Below, one piece after another: positions 27,876-36,784 of a DNA stretch of 64,000 nt (position 1 is the stretch's first letter; every line of letters begins with the position of its first letter). The translations under genes and the position numbers were made by a program. This DNA is from Sphingomonadaceae bacterium OTU29LAMAA1 (GTDB lineage Bacteria; Pseudomonadota; Alphaproteobacteria; Sphingomonadales; Sphingomonadaceae). The notes beneath the pieces were generated by a model. The model saw nothing but the letters and a program-made list of their open reading frames with translations. It made no database searches and was not told the DNA's origin. The stretch lies in contig CP099617.1 of assembly GCA_024072375.1 (NCBI GenBank), positions 787,001 through 851,000 of the forward strand. Direction: 5' to 3'.

Positions 27876-29249
27876 TCAGGCCGCGACCTTGCGGCGCTCC
27901 GCCATCTCAGCATTGAGCATCTCTGCGAGCAGGAACGCCAGTTCCAGGCTCTGCCCGGCGTTGAGGCGCGGGTCGCAATGCGTGTGGTACCGGTCGGCGA
28001 GGCTCTGTTCGGTCACATCGATCGCGCCGCCGGTGCATTCGGTGACGTTCTGTCCGGTCATTTCGGCATGGATGCCGCCGGCATGTGTCCCCTCGGCACG
28101 GTGGACGGCGAAGAAGCCGCGCACCTCGGCGAGGATGCGGTCGAACGGCCGCGTCTTGTAGCCCGTCACCGCCTTCACGGTGTTGCCGTGCATCGGGTCG
28201 CAGCTCCACACCACCGGATGCCCCTCGCGCGTCACCGCACGGACCAGTTTCGGCAGATGCGCCTCGATCTTGTCGAAGCCGTAGCGGGTGATGAGCGTCA
28301 TGCGGCCGGGAATGCGGCCTGGGTTGAGCGTGTCGAGCATCCGCAGCAGGTTGTCCGGCTCCAGGCTCGGGCCGCACTTCACGCCAATCGGATTGCCGAT
28401 GCCGCGCAGGAACTCGACGTGCGCCGACCCTTCGAAGCGGGTGCGGTCACCGATCCACAGGAAGTGCGCGCTGGTGTCGTACCAGTCGCCGGTCAGCGAA
28501 TCCTGCCGAGTCAGCGCCTGTTCGAACGGCAGCAGCAGCGCTTCGTGACTGGTATAGAAGTGGGTTTGCGCCAGTTGCGGCACCGTCTCGGGATCGATGC
28601 CGCAAGCGGCCATGAACTCCAGAGCCTCGCCGATCCGGTCGGCGGTTTCGGCATATTTCTTCGACCACGGGCTGCGGCCCATGAAATCGTGCGTCCAGCG
28701 GTGAACCTGATGCAGGTTCGCATAGCCGCCCTGCGCGAAGGCCCGGAGCAGGTTCAGCGTTGCCGCCGACTGCGAATAGGCACGGATCATCCGCTGTGGA
28801 TCGGGAATGCGGCTTTCGGCGGTAAAGGCGATGTCGTTGACGTTGTCGCCGCGGTAGCTCGGCAGTTCGACGCCATCGATCGTCTCGTTCGGGGTCGAGC
28901 GCGGCTTGGCGAACTGGCCCGCCATCCGGCCGAGCTTCACCACCGGCAGCTTCGATGCGTAGGTCAGCACCACCGCCATCTGGAGGATGACGCGGAAGGT
29001 ATCGCGGATGTTGTTGGCGCTATGCTCGGCAAAGGATTCGGCGCAGTCGCCACCCTGTAACAGGAACGCCTTGCCCTCGGCGACCTTGGCAAGCTCGGCG
29101 GTCAGGTTGCGCGCCTCGCCCGCAAAGACGAGCGGCGGGAACGTCTCCAGCGTGTCGGTCGCGCGGGTCAGCGCGCCGGCGTCGGGATAGTCGGGAAGCT
29201 GACGGGCCTCGGCCTTGGTCCAGCTGTCGGGGGCCCAGTTCGCGGCCAT
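27876..29249 (-). CDS. aroG: class II 3-deoxy-D-arabino-heptulosonate-7-phosphate synthase
   Basis: First step of the shikimate pathway. The 457-residue protein is of the plant/class II type: [12 protein letters not shown] with the metal-binding Cys (about residue 72), [33 protein letters not shown] and [14 protein letters not shown]. Start marked at the ATG giving [10 protein letters not shown], with AAGGA 10 bases upstream; an ATG two codons earlier is nearly as good. Class II enzymes are the usual DAHP synthases of sphingomonads. Confidence 0.95.
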   Translation of the reverse strand: MAANWAPDSWTKAEARQLPDYPDAGALTRATDTLETFPPLVFAGEARNLTAELAKVAEGKAFLLQGGDCAESFAEHSANNIRDTFRVILQMAVVLTYASKLPVVKLGRMAGQFAKPRSTPNETIDGVELPSYRGDNVNDIAFTAESRIPDPQRMIRAYSQSAATLNLLRAFAQGGYANLHQVHRWTHDFMGRSPWSKKYAETADRIGEALEFMAACGIDPETVPQLAQTHFYTSHEALLLPFEQALTRQDSLTGDWYDTSAHFLWIGDRTRFEGSAHVEFLRGIGNPIGVKCGPSLEPDNLLRMLDTLNPGRIPGRMTLITRYGFDKIEAHLPKLVRAVTREGHPVVWSCDPMHGNTVKAVTGYKTRPFDRILAEVRGFFAVHRAEGTHAGGIHAEMTGQNVTECTGGAIDVTEQSLADRYHTHCDPRLNAGQSLELAFLLAEMLNAEMAERRKVAA

Positions 29250-29378
29250 GATCATGTCGTCCTTCGGGGTGTAAACGCGCCGCGACATGCGCCCAAAACG
29301 GTCCTTGCGCAATGAAGGAACGCTTGGGGGCGTGATACGGCGACGTGCCGGGCATTGCGATGCCCGCTTCGGCGGGAC

Positions 29379-29662
29379 ATGATCGCGGCACGGGATCTGG
29401 CGGTGCCGCCCGGCAGCGGCTATACGCTCGCGCTGTATGACGCCGGGCGGACGGTCAGCGTCCATCCATCGATCATGGGGCAGATCGACAAGAGCGAAGC
29501 CTTGCCGTCTCGATGACCGAATTCGATGGTTCCGTACACGCCTATCCGACCTTCCGATCGCTGCCGGCCCCCAAACAGGTGTGGGATCTGGTCGCGAGCG
29601 GCCGGTCGAGCGGCACGACCAAGGGCACGAATATCACGCTCGACCCGAACGCGCTGAAGTGA
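29379..29662 (+). pseudogene. probable frameshifted remnant of a small gene
   Basis: Two protein-like frames meet at an ATGA junction: the first reads [20 protein letters not shown]... to DKSEALPSR and stops at 29514; the second, in the next frame, reads [18 protein letters not shown] to LDPNALK (stop 29660). Shifting frame around 29500 would give one continuous product of about 94 residues through [11 protein letters not shown]. No recognisable family, no ribosome binding site for either half. It lies in the 461-base stretch between divergent aroG and the protease gene. It could also be two tiny genes or non-coding. Confidence 0.35.
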
Positions 29663-29710
29663 GCCGGTCCGATGTTCCGCGTTCAGGGTCGCTGGACTAG
29701 AACCGTCGGC

Positions 29711-30700
29711 ATGACGATCACCTTCCGCCACATTGCCGCCGTCCTGCTGGCGTTCGGCGCCTGCCCTGCCCTGGCGCAGGACAGCGCCGCGACCTTCGAT
29801 GCGTTGCGCGAGGTCGATGCGCGAATGGCGGGGATCGCGTATCGCCTGACCACCGCCAATGCGGCCTTGTGCCGTGATCTGGCGCCGACGCCGGGATGGG
29901 CGATCCATGCCCTCGGCCAATATGATCCCTCCACGCGGGATCAGGCCCGCAAGACCTTCGGGTTCGAGGCGCCGATCGCGGTGGAGGCGGTCGTCCCGGG
30001 CTCGCCCGCCGCCGCAGCGGGCGTTCGGCAAAACGACTCGATCATCTCTGTCGAAGGAATGCCGATGCGCGAGACGATGCCGGCGAAGGGTTCGAACAGC
30101 GCGGGCCGCGACGCGGCGGTGGAAGCGATCACGGCACTGCCGGCGGCGCGACCGCTGAGGGTGCAGCTGCTGCGCGACGGGCGGACCCGCAGCGTCGGCA
30201 TCGCCGCATCACCGGGATGTCGCAGTGCGTTCGAGGTGCTGATCGGCCCGGGTATGACCGCCTCGGCCGACGGCCGTATCGTGCAGATCGGTGTGCGGTT
30301 CTTCGAGCGCTATACCGACGACGAGGTCGCCGTGGTGGTGGCGCACGAGCTATCGCACAACATCCTGCACCACGCGCGCCGACTGGATGCTGCGGGGGTC
30401 AAGCGTGGGCTGCTGGCGGAGGTGGGGCGGAACGGCCGGCTGTTCCGCCTGACCGAGGACCAGGCGGACCTGCTCGGCATGCACCTGCTGCGCAATGCCG
30501 GCTACGACCCGCAGATCGCGGTCCGGTTCTGGCGCGAGCATGGCGGCGACGTTGATGGCGGCCTGTTCCGCAGCCGGACTCATCCGTCGTCCTCGGCACG
30601 CGCCAAGGCGATCGAGGCGGAGATCGCGCGGATACCGGCGGGTGCTGCCAAGCCTTTCGTACCGCCGCTGATCGCAGAAGCGGATCGGCCGCTGGAATAA
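29711..30700 (+). CDS. secreted PDZ-domain M48-like metalloprotease
   Basis: A 329-residue protein with a signal peptide ending at ALAQ (about residue 23). A PDZ-like domain (EAVVPGSPAAAAGVRQNDSIISVEG, about 100-170) precedes a zinc-peptidase domain with HELSH in VVVAHELSHNI (about residue 220) and a downstream EDQADLLGMHLL supplying the third ligand, the order of M48 (BepA/LoiP-like) proteases. Likely periplasmic quality control. ATG at MTITFRH chosen for the signal peptide. The PDZ-before-protease order is less common than membrane-embedded HtpX. Confidence 0.8.
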   Translation: MTITFRHIAAVLLAFGACPALAQDSAATFDALREVDARMAGIAYRLTTANAALCRDLAPTPGWAIHALGQYDPSTRDQARKTFGFEAPIAVEAVVPGSPAAAAGVRQNDSIISVEGMPMRETMPAKGSNSAGRDAAVEAITALPAARPLRVQLLRDGRTRSVGIAASPGCRSAFEVLIGPGMTASADGRIVQIGVRFFERYTDDEVAVVVAHELSHNILHHARRLDAAGVKRGLLAEVGRNGRLFRLTEDQADLLGMHLLRNAGYDPQIAVRFWREHGGDVDGGLFRSRTHPSSSARAKAIEAEIARIPAGAAKPFVPPLIAEADRPLE

Positions 30701-30713
30701 GGCAGGCCGGCGC

Positions 30714-31655
30714 CTAGTATCCTGCGTCGAGATCGGCGACGTTCCGCATCGGCTGACCCGCGACGAACGCCTTCAGATTGTCGAGAAACAACGCTGCCCC
30801 GCGTTGGAACATCTTGGTCTGGCTGCGCCCCGACATATGCATCGAAATCATGCAATTAGGGGCAGTCCATAGCGGATGCCCTGTCGGCAACGGTTCGGGA
30901 TCGGTGGGATCGAGAAACGCACCCGCGATTGCTCCCGACCGCAAAGCCGCCACGAGAGCGTCCTGATCGACCATATCGCCGCGCGCGATATTGATGAGCC
31001 ACGCATCATGCCGCATCGCCGCCAGTTCCGTCGTACCGATCATCGCCCTGGTGGCATCGGTCGAGGGAGCCGCGAGCACCACCCAGTCGTATTCGCCCAA
31101 CCGGGTCGCCCAGGCGTCCGGCATCAGCGTGCCGTCGCGCCCGGATCGGGTGACGCCCGTCACCTCCACCCCGAACGCCGCCAGACGGTTGCCGATCAGC
31201 CGGCCGATCGTGCCGTAGCCGATCACCAGTGCACGCGTACCATCCAGTTCGACCTTGCCCGGCGCATCCTTCAGCCACTCCTGCCGGTCGGCGGCACGAA
31301 CGACGGTGTCGAACCGCTTCGCCGCAGCCAGCATCCCCAGCACGGCATATTCGGCGACCGCCACTGCGTTTATTCCGGCTCCGTTGGTGAGGATGACACC
31401 ACGGCTGCGCAGCAGGTCGAGCGGGAACGCATCCAGTCCGGCGTAGATCGTCGACACCCACGCCAGCCGATCACCCGACGCGCGGATCGCCTCCGCCACC
31501 AGCGACGTCGGCTGCATATCGACCCAGGCGATATCGGCATCCGCGATCATCGCGTTCGCCTCGGCAGGCGAGGTGAACCATGCCGCCTCGACCCCGGCTG
31601 GCAGTTGCGGTTCGAGCAAGCCGCGCGCGATCGCCGGCAGAACGGCCTTCATCAT
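30714..31655 (-). CDS. D-2-hydroxyacid dehydrogenase (glyoxylate/hydroxypyruvate reductase type)
   Basis: A 313-residue NAD(P)H-dependent dehydrogenase. The Rossmann motif GYGTIGRLIG lies near residue 148; catalytic Arg is in NIARGDMVDQDAL, and Glu/His equivalents in DPEPLPTGHPLW and ISMHMSGRS. Substrate cannot be fixed from sequence. Its ATG-ATG start overlaps the cysS stop (TGATG), so it is coupled to cysS. Confidence 0.85.
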   Translation of the reverse strand: MMKAVLPAIARGLLEPQLPAGVEAAWFTSPAEANAMIADADIAWVDMQPTSLVAEAIRASGDRLAWVSTIYAGLDAFPLDLLRSRGVILTNGAGINAVAVAEYAVLGMLAAAKRFDTVVRAADRQEWLKDAPGKVELDGTRALVIGYGTIGRLIGNRLAAFGVEVTGVTRSGRDGTLMPDAWATRLGEYDWVVLAAPSTDATRAMIGTTELAAMRHDAWLINIARGDMVDQDALVAALRSGAIAGAFLDPTDPEPLPTGHPLWTAPNCMISMHMSGRSQTKMFQRGAALFLDNLKAFVAGQPMRNVADLDAGY

Positions 31656-33076
31656 CACAGCTTCCAGTCCCAGCCGAGCGGATCGCCGTCCATCACCTCG
31701 ACGCCGGCCGCGGCGAGTTCGTCGCGGATCGCGTCGGACCGCGGAAAATCCTTCGCCGCACGTGCCTCGCGACGTTCGGCAAGCCGTACCGCGATGCCGC
31801 CCTCGTCGATCGTCGCCCCTTTCGGCCGGACCCGCAGATCCTCGCGCGACAGCGTCGACAGGCCGAGGCCGAGCACCGCGTCGAAATCGGCGAGCGCCGC
31901 CAGCCGGTCCGCAGGGCTCACCTTCTTGTCCGCCAGCAGCTCGTCGAGCACGGGCAGTGCCCGCGGCGTGTTGAGGTCGTCGGACAGCGCCGCGTCCAGT
32001 CGCTCGGCATAGGGCGAGGCAGAGGCCGCCCCCTTTCCTTCGCCGCGCGCCCGTAGCGCCGCGACCGTCTGCACCAGCCGCTTCAGCCGCGTCTGCGCGG
32101 CCGCCAGATTGTCCCACGAAAACTCCAGCTCGCTGCGATAATGCGCCTGCAAGCACATCAAGCGATAGGCATGCGGATGAAAACCGCGTTCGATCAACGT
32201 CGGCAGGGTCAGGAACTCGCCCGAGGATTTCGACATCTTGCCGGTGCGATCGACGATGAAGTTGTTGTGCATCCACAGCGTCGCGCCGGTGTCCGCCGAA
32301 CAGCCGATCGCCTGATTCTGCGCGATCTCGTTCGGGTGGTGGATCTCGCGATGATCGATCCCGCCGGTATGGATGTCGAAATGCGGCCCCAGATATTGCC
32401 GGCTCATCACCGAACATTCGAGATGCCAGCCGGGTGCGCCACGCCCCCAAGGGCTGTCCCATTCCATCTGCCGGTTCTCGCCCGGCGCGCTGGTCCGCCA
32501 GATCGCGAAGTCGGCGGCATGGCGCTTGCCCGCCACCGTGTCGATCCGCCCCTCGGCCGGCCCGTCGTCGCGGTGACCGGCCAGCCGGCCATAGTCGGGC
32601 ACGGTCGAGGTATCGAAATACAGGCCGTCCGGCAGGCGGTAGCAATGCTTGTCCGCGATCGACTGCCCGAATGCGATCATCGCGTCGATATGATCGGTCG
32701 CCAGCGGAAAGCGCGCGGGATCGCGGATGTTCAGCGCCTTCAGATCCGCCTTGAACGCCTGCGTGTAATGATCGGCGACCGCCCAGATGTCGCGGCCGCT
32801 CGCCCGCGCCGCCGCCTCCATCTTGTCGTCACCGGCATCGGCGTCGCTGGTCAGATGGCCGACGTCGGTGATGTTGATGATATGGGTCAGGCCATAGCCT
32901 TTCCACGTCAGCACCCGACCGAGCGTATCGGTGAACAGATAGGCGCGCAGATTGCCGATATGGGCGTAGTGATACACCGTCGGCCCACAGGAATAGACGC
33001 GAACATCGGCGGGATCGGCGGGAACGAACAGCTCAGCGCTGCGCGTCAGGCTGTTATAGAGAGATAGCGGCGTCAT
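31655..33076 (-). CDS. cysS: cysteinyl-tRNA synthetase
   Basis: Class I synthetase charging tRNA-Cys. The 473-residue product contains the zinc Cys in YSCGPTVY, the HIGH-like YAHIGNLRAY (about residue 38) and KMSKS in TGKMSKSSGEFL (about residue 275). Full length. Followed directly by the hydroxyacid dehydrogenase. Confidence 0.97.
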   Translation of the reverse strand: MTPLSLYNSLTRSAELFVPADPADVRVYSCGPTVYHYAHIGNLRAYLFTDTLGRVLTWKGYGLTHIINITDVGHLTSDADAGDDKMEAAARASGRDIWAVADHYTQAFKADLKALNIRDPARFPLATDHIDAMIAFGQSIADKHCYRLPDGLYFDTSTVPDYGRLAGHRDDGPAEGRIDTVAGKRHAADFAIWRTSAPGENRQMEWDSPWGRGAPGWHLECSVMSRQYLGPHFDIHTGGIDHREIHHPNEIAQNQAIGCSADTGATLWMHNNFIVDRTGKMSKSSGEFLTLPTLIERGFHPHAYRLMCLQAHYRSELEFSWDNLAAAQTRLKRLVQTVAALRARGEGKGAASASPYAERLDAALSDDLNTPRALPVLDELLADKKVSPADRLAALADFDAVLGLGLSTLSREDLRVRPKGATIDEGGIAVRLAERREARAAKDFPRSDAIRDELAAAGVEVMDGDPLGWDWKL

Positions 33077-33131
33077 GCCCCGGCCTTAGCCCCGGCTACC
33101 GCGCTTGAGCAATGCGGTGCGCGGCAATCGA

Positions 33132-33605
33132 TCAGTTCGACGGGCAGCCGGTCGTGCGCTGCGACCAGGTGACGTTCAGCACCTTCCACGCTCCGTTCTC
33201 GCGGATCAGATCGAAGTGATCGGCGCCGCAATGGTGCAGCTTGCCATTCACCGTGAAGGTATACGGGCCCCACACCATCGCGATGTCGCCATCGACCTCG
33301 ATCGCGGTATCGGTCAGCTTCTCTTCCAGTCGATCCGGCCCCGGCTTCACGCCGGCAGCAAACTCCGTCCAACTCATGCGGCGGATGCTGCGCGTGCCGT
33401 CCGGCTTTTCCACCGCGACGGTTGCGCCGCCGTCGGGACGGACCTGCGCGAGGATGGCGGCACCGTCGTGTGCGGCCAGTCCGCGGAACATCGCATCGAT
33501 CGGCGCCATCACCGCCCCGGCGACGGGATCGGCATAGGGCAAGGGATTGGCGGGCGGCAAACGATCCGCCGATTGCAGCGCCAGCAGCAGAAGAGCGGGG
33601 ATCAT
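33132..33605 (-). CDS. exported NTF2-like (SnoaL/DUF4440-type) protein
   Basis: A 157-residue protein with a short hydrophobic N-terminus (MIPALLLLALQSADR) and an NTF2-like fold pattern: DAMFRGLAAHDGAAILAQV, MSWTEFAAGV and the C-terminal strands VWGPYTFTVNGKLHHCGADHFDLIRENGAWKV. Such proteins are small-ligand binders or isomerase-like; no activity can be assigned. ATG chosen at the signal-like segment. Upstream of cysS, 55 bases apart. Confidence 0.7.
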   Translation of the reverse strand: MIPALLLLALQSADRLPPANPLPYADPVAGAVMAPIDAMFRGLAAHDGAAILAQVRPDGGATVAVEKPDGTRSIRRMSWTEFAAGVKPGPDRLEEKLTDTAIEVDGDIAMVWGPYTFTVNGKLHHCGADHFDLIRENGAWKVLNVTWSQRTTGCPSN

Positions 33606-33712
33606 GGCAGCCTCCGAAACGCCGTCATCGCCGGCAGGATACGGCAATGTACATGAAACCCGTTTGCGACGGTAGCGCGATGCATCGCGGTACGCCGATC
33701 ACGTAGGGGCGA

Positions 33713-35221
33713 TCATCGGCTGGTGCTGACCACCTCAACCCGCATCATGGCGAGTGCAGCCAGCACCAGCGCACCGGCGGCGAAGGCCAGCGTCCAGATC
33801 GGTTGGGTCGGGAAGAGATGCTTGGTGATCGACCCCATGATCGTTGCCACCAGCAGTTGCGGCACGACGACGAAGACGTTGAACAGGCCCATGTAGATGC
33901 CGAGCTTGCGCTGCGGCAGGCTGCTGGCGAGGATGGCGTAGGGCATGGCGAGGATCGAGGCCCAGGCGATGCCGATGCCGATCTCGCTCGCCAGCAGCCA
34001 GCGCGGATCGGTGACGACGAAGAAGCTGGCGAACCCGGCCGCTCCGCACAGCAGGCCGACGATATGGGTCTTCGCCTGCCCGATCCGGCGGGACAGCAGC
34101 GGCAGCAGGGTGAGCGCCGCGACGGCGGCGATGCCGTTGTAGGTCGCGAACAGCACGTCGACCCAATTGGCGCCCTCCTGATAGAGCGGGCTCTTGGCAT
34201 CCGGTGCGCCGTAGAAGGCGCCGGCGACGATCGGCGTGGTGTTGATCCACATGATGAACAGCGCCGACCAGCTGAAGAATTGCGCCACCGCGAGCCGCTT
34301 CATCAGCACCGGCATGCCGCCGAAATCGCCGACGATATGGCCGAGCATGTCGGCGGGCTTGCCGCTGCGCGCGCGGCCAATCGCGATGATGCTGGCGAGG
34401 CCGTAGGCGGCGAGTAGCGCGCCGAGGAGGTAGACTTCCTTTTCCAGCCTGAGGGCGACGACGACGGCGATGACGACCGCGCCGATGGCGATCCAGATCA
34501 CGCTGCCGGTGAAGCTGCGCGCGGCGAGCACCTGCGTCGTGTGCGCCTGATCGTCGTCCGCCGCGCCGTGGAAGCCCGCCATCTGCTGGGGCGAATATTC
34601 GCGGGTGGTGAGCACGGTCCACAGCACGGCACAGAACAGCGCCGCGCCGCCGAACCAGAAGGCGAAACGGACCGTGTCGGGGATGCCGCCGGCGGCCGCG
34701 ACGTTGGACACGCCGAGGTGCTCCAGCAGCCACGGGAAGATCGACCCGAGCACCGCGCCGGTGCCGATGAAGGCGGTCTGCACGGCATAGCCGGCCGCAT
34801 GCTGATCCTTGTCGAGCATGTCGCCGACGAAGGCGCGGAACGGCTCCATCGAGACGTTGAGCGAGGCGTCGAGCAGCCACAGCAGCAGCGCGGCCATCAG
34901 CAGGCCGGGGCTTTCCGGCATCAGCACCAGCGCGATCGCGGCGAGGATCGCGCCGGCGAGGAAATACGGCCGCCGCCGACCGAGCCGACCGAGCCAGGTG
35001 CGGTCGCTGAGGTGGCCGATGATCGGCTGGACCAGCAGCCCGGTCAGCGGCGCCGCGACCCATAGCGCGGGCAGATCGTCGAGGCTGGTGCCGAGCGACT
35101 GGAAGATCCGGCTCATGTTCGCATTCTGCAACGCGAAGCCGATCTGGATGCCGAGAAAGCCGAACGAGATGTTGAACAGGCCGGCCCAGCTCTGCCGCGG
35201 GCGGGTGGTGATCGCAGTCAT
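33713..35221 (-). CDS. SLC45/MalY-type MFS sugar transporter
   Basis: A 502-residue inner-membrane symporter with about twelve hydrophobic segments. [12 protein letters not shown] and [11 protein letters not shown] form the MFS loop motif of the SLC45/MalY group that transports maltose, sucrose and glucosides with protons. It is the last gene of the starch operon; the ATG overlaps the halogenase-like stop (ATGA). Role inferred: uptake of periplasmic maltodextrin or maltose for the cytoplasmic GH13 enzyme. Confidence 0.87.
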   Translation of the reverse strand: MTAITTRPRQSWAGLFNISFGFLGIQIGFALQNANMSRIFQSLGTSLDDLPALWVAAPLTGLLVQPIIGHLSDRTWLGRLGRRRPYFLAGAILAAIALVLMPESPGLLMAALLLWLLDASLNVSMEPFRAFVGDMLDKDQHAAGYAVQTAFIGTGAVLGSIFPWLLEHLGVSNVAAAGGIPDTVRFAFWFGGAALFCAVLWTVLTTREYSPQQMAGFHGAADDDQAHTTQVLAARSFTGSVIWIAIGAVVIAVVVALRLEKEVYLLGALLAAYGLASIIAIGRARSGKPADMLGHIVGDFGGMPVLMKRLAVAQFFSWSALFIMWINTTPIVAGAFYGAPDAKSPLYQEGANWVDVLFATYNGIAAVAALTLLPLLSRRIGQAKTHIVGLLCGAAGFASFFVVTDPRWLLASEIGIGIAWASILAMPYAILASSLPQRKLGIYMGLFNVFVVVPQLLVATIMGSITKHLFPTQPIWTLAFAAGALVLAALAMMRVEVVSTSR

Positions 35222-36684
35222 GGCGTCCTCCGGGCGAGTGCCGCCCCGTGATCGGGAAAGTTGAGCAGGCAGCCCTCGAGCAAGGCGTCGATGCCGGCGA
35301 GGTCGGCGACCGGCGCGGCGGGGCGCAAGCGGGCGGTATCCGGAAAGGTGCCGTAGCCGGCGAGAAGCACCTCCCACGACATTGGCGCATAGTAACCGGC
35401 GAGGTCGCGTCCCTCGACGACGGCGGCGATGTCGCGGCCGGTGAACCAGGCGGACATGATCGCCTTCAGATCGTCGGAGAGGTCGTCGTTGGCGGCATTC
35501 TCGCGCCAGAAGTCGCCCACGCGGCGGTTGAGACGGTAATGGGCGACGATATAGTCGCGGATGCCTTCGTAGCGGCGGGCGATGGCGGCGTTGAAGGCGT
35601 CGCGCTGGTCGGTGTCGTGCGCGGTGATGAAGCCTTCGACCGTCGCCTGGACGATGTGGAGGGCGGTGGCTTCGAGCGGTTCGATGAACCCCTGCGCCAG
35701 GCCGATGGCGAGGCAGTTGACGGTCCAGGTGGTGGCGACGCGGCCGACCTTCATCGTCAGGTGACGCGCGGCGACATCGGTGTCGAGCAGGCCGAGGTGG
35801 GTGCGGAGTTCGGTTTCGGCGGCGTCGGGCGAGAGGTGGCGGGAGGAATAGACGTAGCCGTTGCCGGTGCGGCTGGTGAGCGGGATGTCCCATGCCCAGC
35901 CTGCGGTCAGCGCGGTCGCCTTGGTCCGGACCGGCAGGCGGTCGCCGCGCGGGGAGGGCATGACGACGGCGCGGTCGGTGAACAGGGTGTTGGCGAAGGA
36001 ATGGAACGGGACCCCTAGCGCGTCCTGTGCGATTACCGAGCGGAAGCCGCTGGCGTCGACGAACAGGTCCGCAGTGACGGTGTCGCCGCCGTCGAGGTCG
36101 AGGCGCGCCACGTGCCCGTCCGTGACTTCGACGTGCGTTACGCGCCGGGCGAGGTGCCGGACGCCGCGGGTGAGCGCGTGGGCGCGGAGGACGTGGCCGA
36201 CCTTGTGCGCGTCGAAATGGTAGCCGTAGCCGATGCGGAACGGGAAATTGGACGCTGCGACCGGCGCCTTATGTGCCGCGGCGAGGCGGGCGTTGAGGAA
36301 GAAGCGGTCGGGATGCGCCGGCACGTCCGCGCCGAGCCGCCGTGCCTGCGCGCTGGCGGCGAAGGCGGGCTGGGTGTGGAGGTCGATCTGGCCGGCGAAG
36401 GGGTGGAAGTAGGCGGGCGTATCGTCGGCCCAGCCGTGGAAGGCGATGCCGGTCTTGTAGGTGGCGTCGGCGGCCGGCATCCATTCGGCTTCGGCGATGC
36501 CGAGGGTGTCGAACAGCGCCTTCAGTTGCGGCGTGCTGCCTTCGCCGACGCCGACGATGCCGATGTCGGGGGATTCGACGACGGTGATGGCGGTGCGCGG
36601 CCATGCCCTGGCGAGCAGGCATGCGGCCATCCAGCCGGCCGTGCCGCCGCCTAATATTGCGATGGAGGATGGAGGGGCGCTCAC
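35218..36684 (-). CDS. tryptophan halogenase-like flavoprotein (copy 1)
   Basis: A 488-residue flavin-dependent halogenase-family protein: FAD motif [12 protein letters not shown] at the N-terminus, [10 protein letters not shown], the Lys of [11 protein letters not shown] matching the catalytic Lys of PrnA-type enzymes, [14 protein letters not shown] (WxWxIP motif) and [12 protein letters not shown]. The GTG start follows GGAGGG. It lies inside the starch operon and is coupled to the sugar transporter. No tryptophan- or antibiotic-biosynthetic genes are nearby, so substrate is unknown; such genes recur next to TonB receptors in sugar loci of Caulobacterales and sphingomonads. Confidence 0.85.
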   Translation of the reverse strand: MSAPPSSIAILGGGTAGWMAACLLARAWPRTAITVVESPDIGIVGVGEGSTPQLKALFDTLGIAEAEWMPAADATYKTGIAFHGWADDTPAYFHPFAGQIDLHTQPAFAASAQARRLGADVPAHPDRFFLNARLAAAHKAPVAASNFPFRIGYGYHFDAHKVGHVLRAHALTRGVRHLARRVTHVEVTDGHVARLDLDGGDTVTADLFVDASGFRSVIAQDALGVPFHSFANTLFTDRAVVMPSPRGDRLPVRTKATALTAGWAWDIPLTSRTGNGYVYSSRHLSPDAAETELRTHLGLLDTDVAARHLTMKVGRVATTWTVNCLAIGLAQGFIEPLEATALHIVQATVEGFITAHDTDQRDAFNAAIARRYEGIRDYIVAHYRLNRRVGDFWRENAANDDLSDDLKAIMSAWFTGRDIAAVVEGRDLAGYYAPMSWEVLLAGYGTFPDTARLRPAAPVADLAGIDALLEGCLLNFPDHGAALARRTP

Positions 36685-36696
36685 CCCTCCGCATGC

Positions 36697-36763
36697 TCCT
36701 GCGAACACGGGAACCCAGTGTTCCGGGCGGCCCGCGTGACCCTGGGTTCCTGCGTTTGCAGGA
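36697..36763. repeat. long imperfect palindrome (REP-like) between GH97 gene and halogenase
   Basis: GGAACCCAG (36710-36718) pairs with CTGGGTTCC (36742-36750) and TCCTGC (36697-36702) with GCAGGA (36758-36763). Sequence and layout resemble the palindrome at 1851-1922. It lies in the only sizeable gap of the starch operon. Confidence 0.6.
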
Positions 36764-36784
36764 ACACGAGGACCGTGCGTGACG

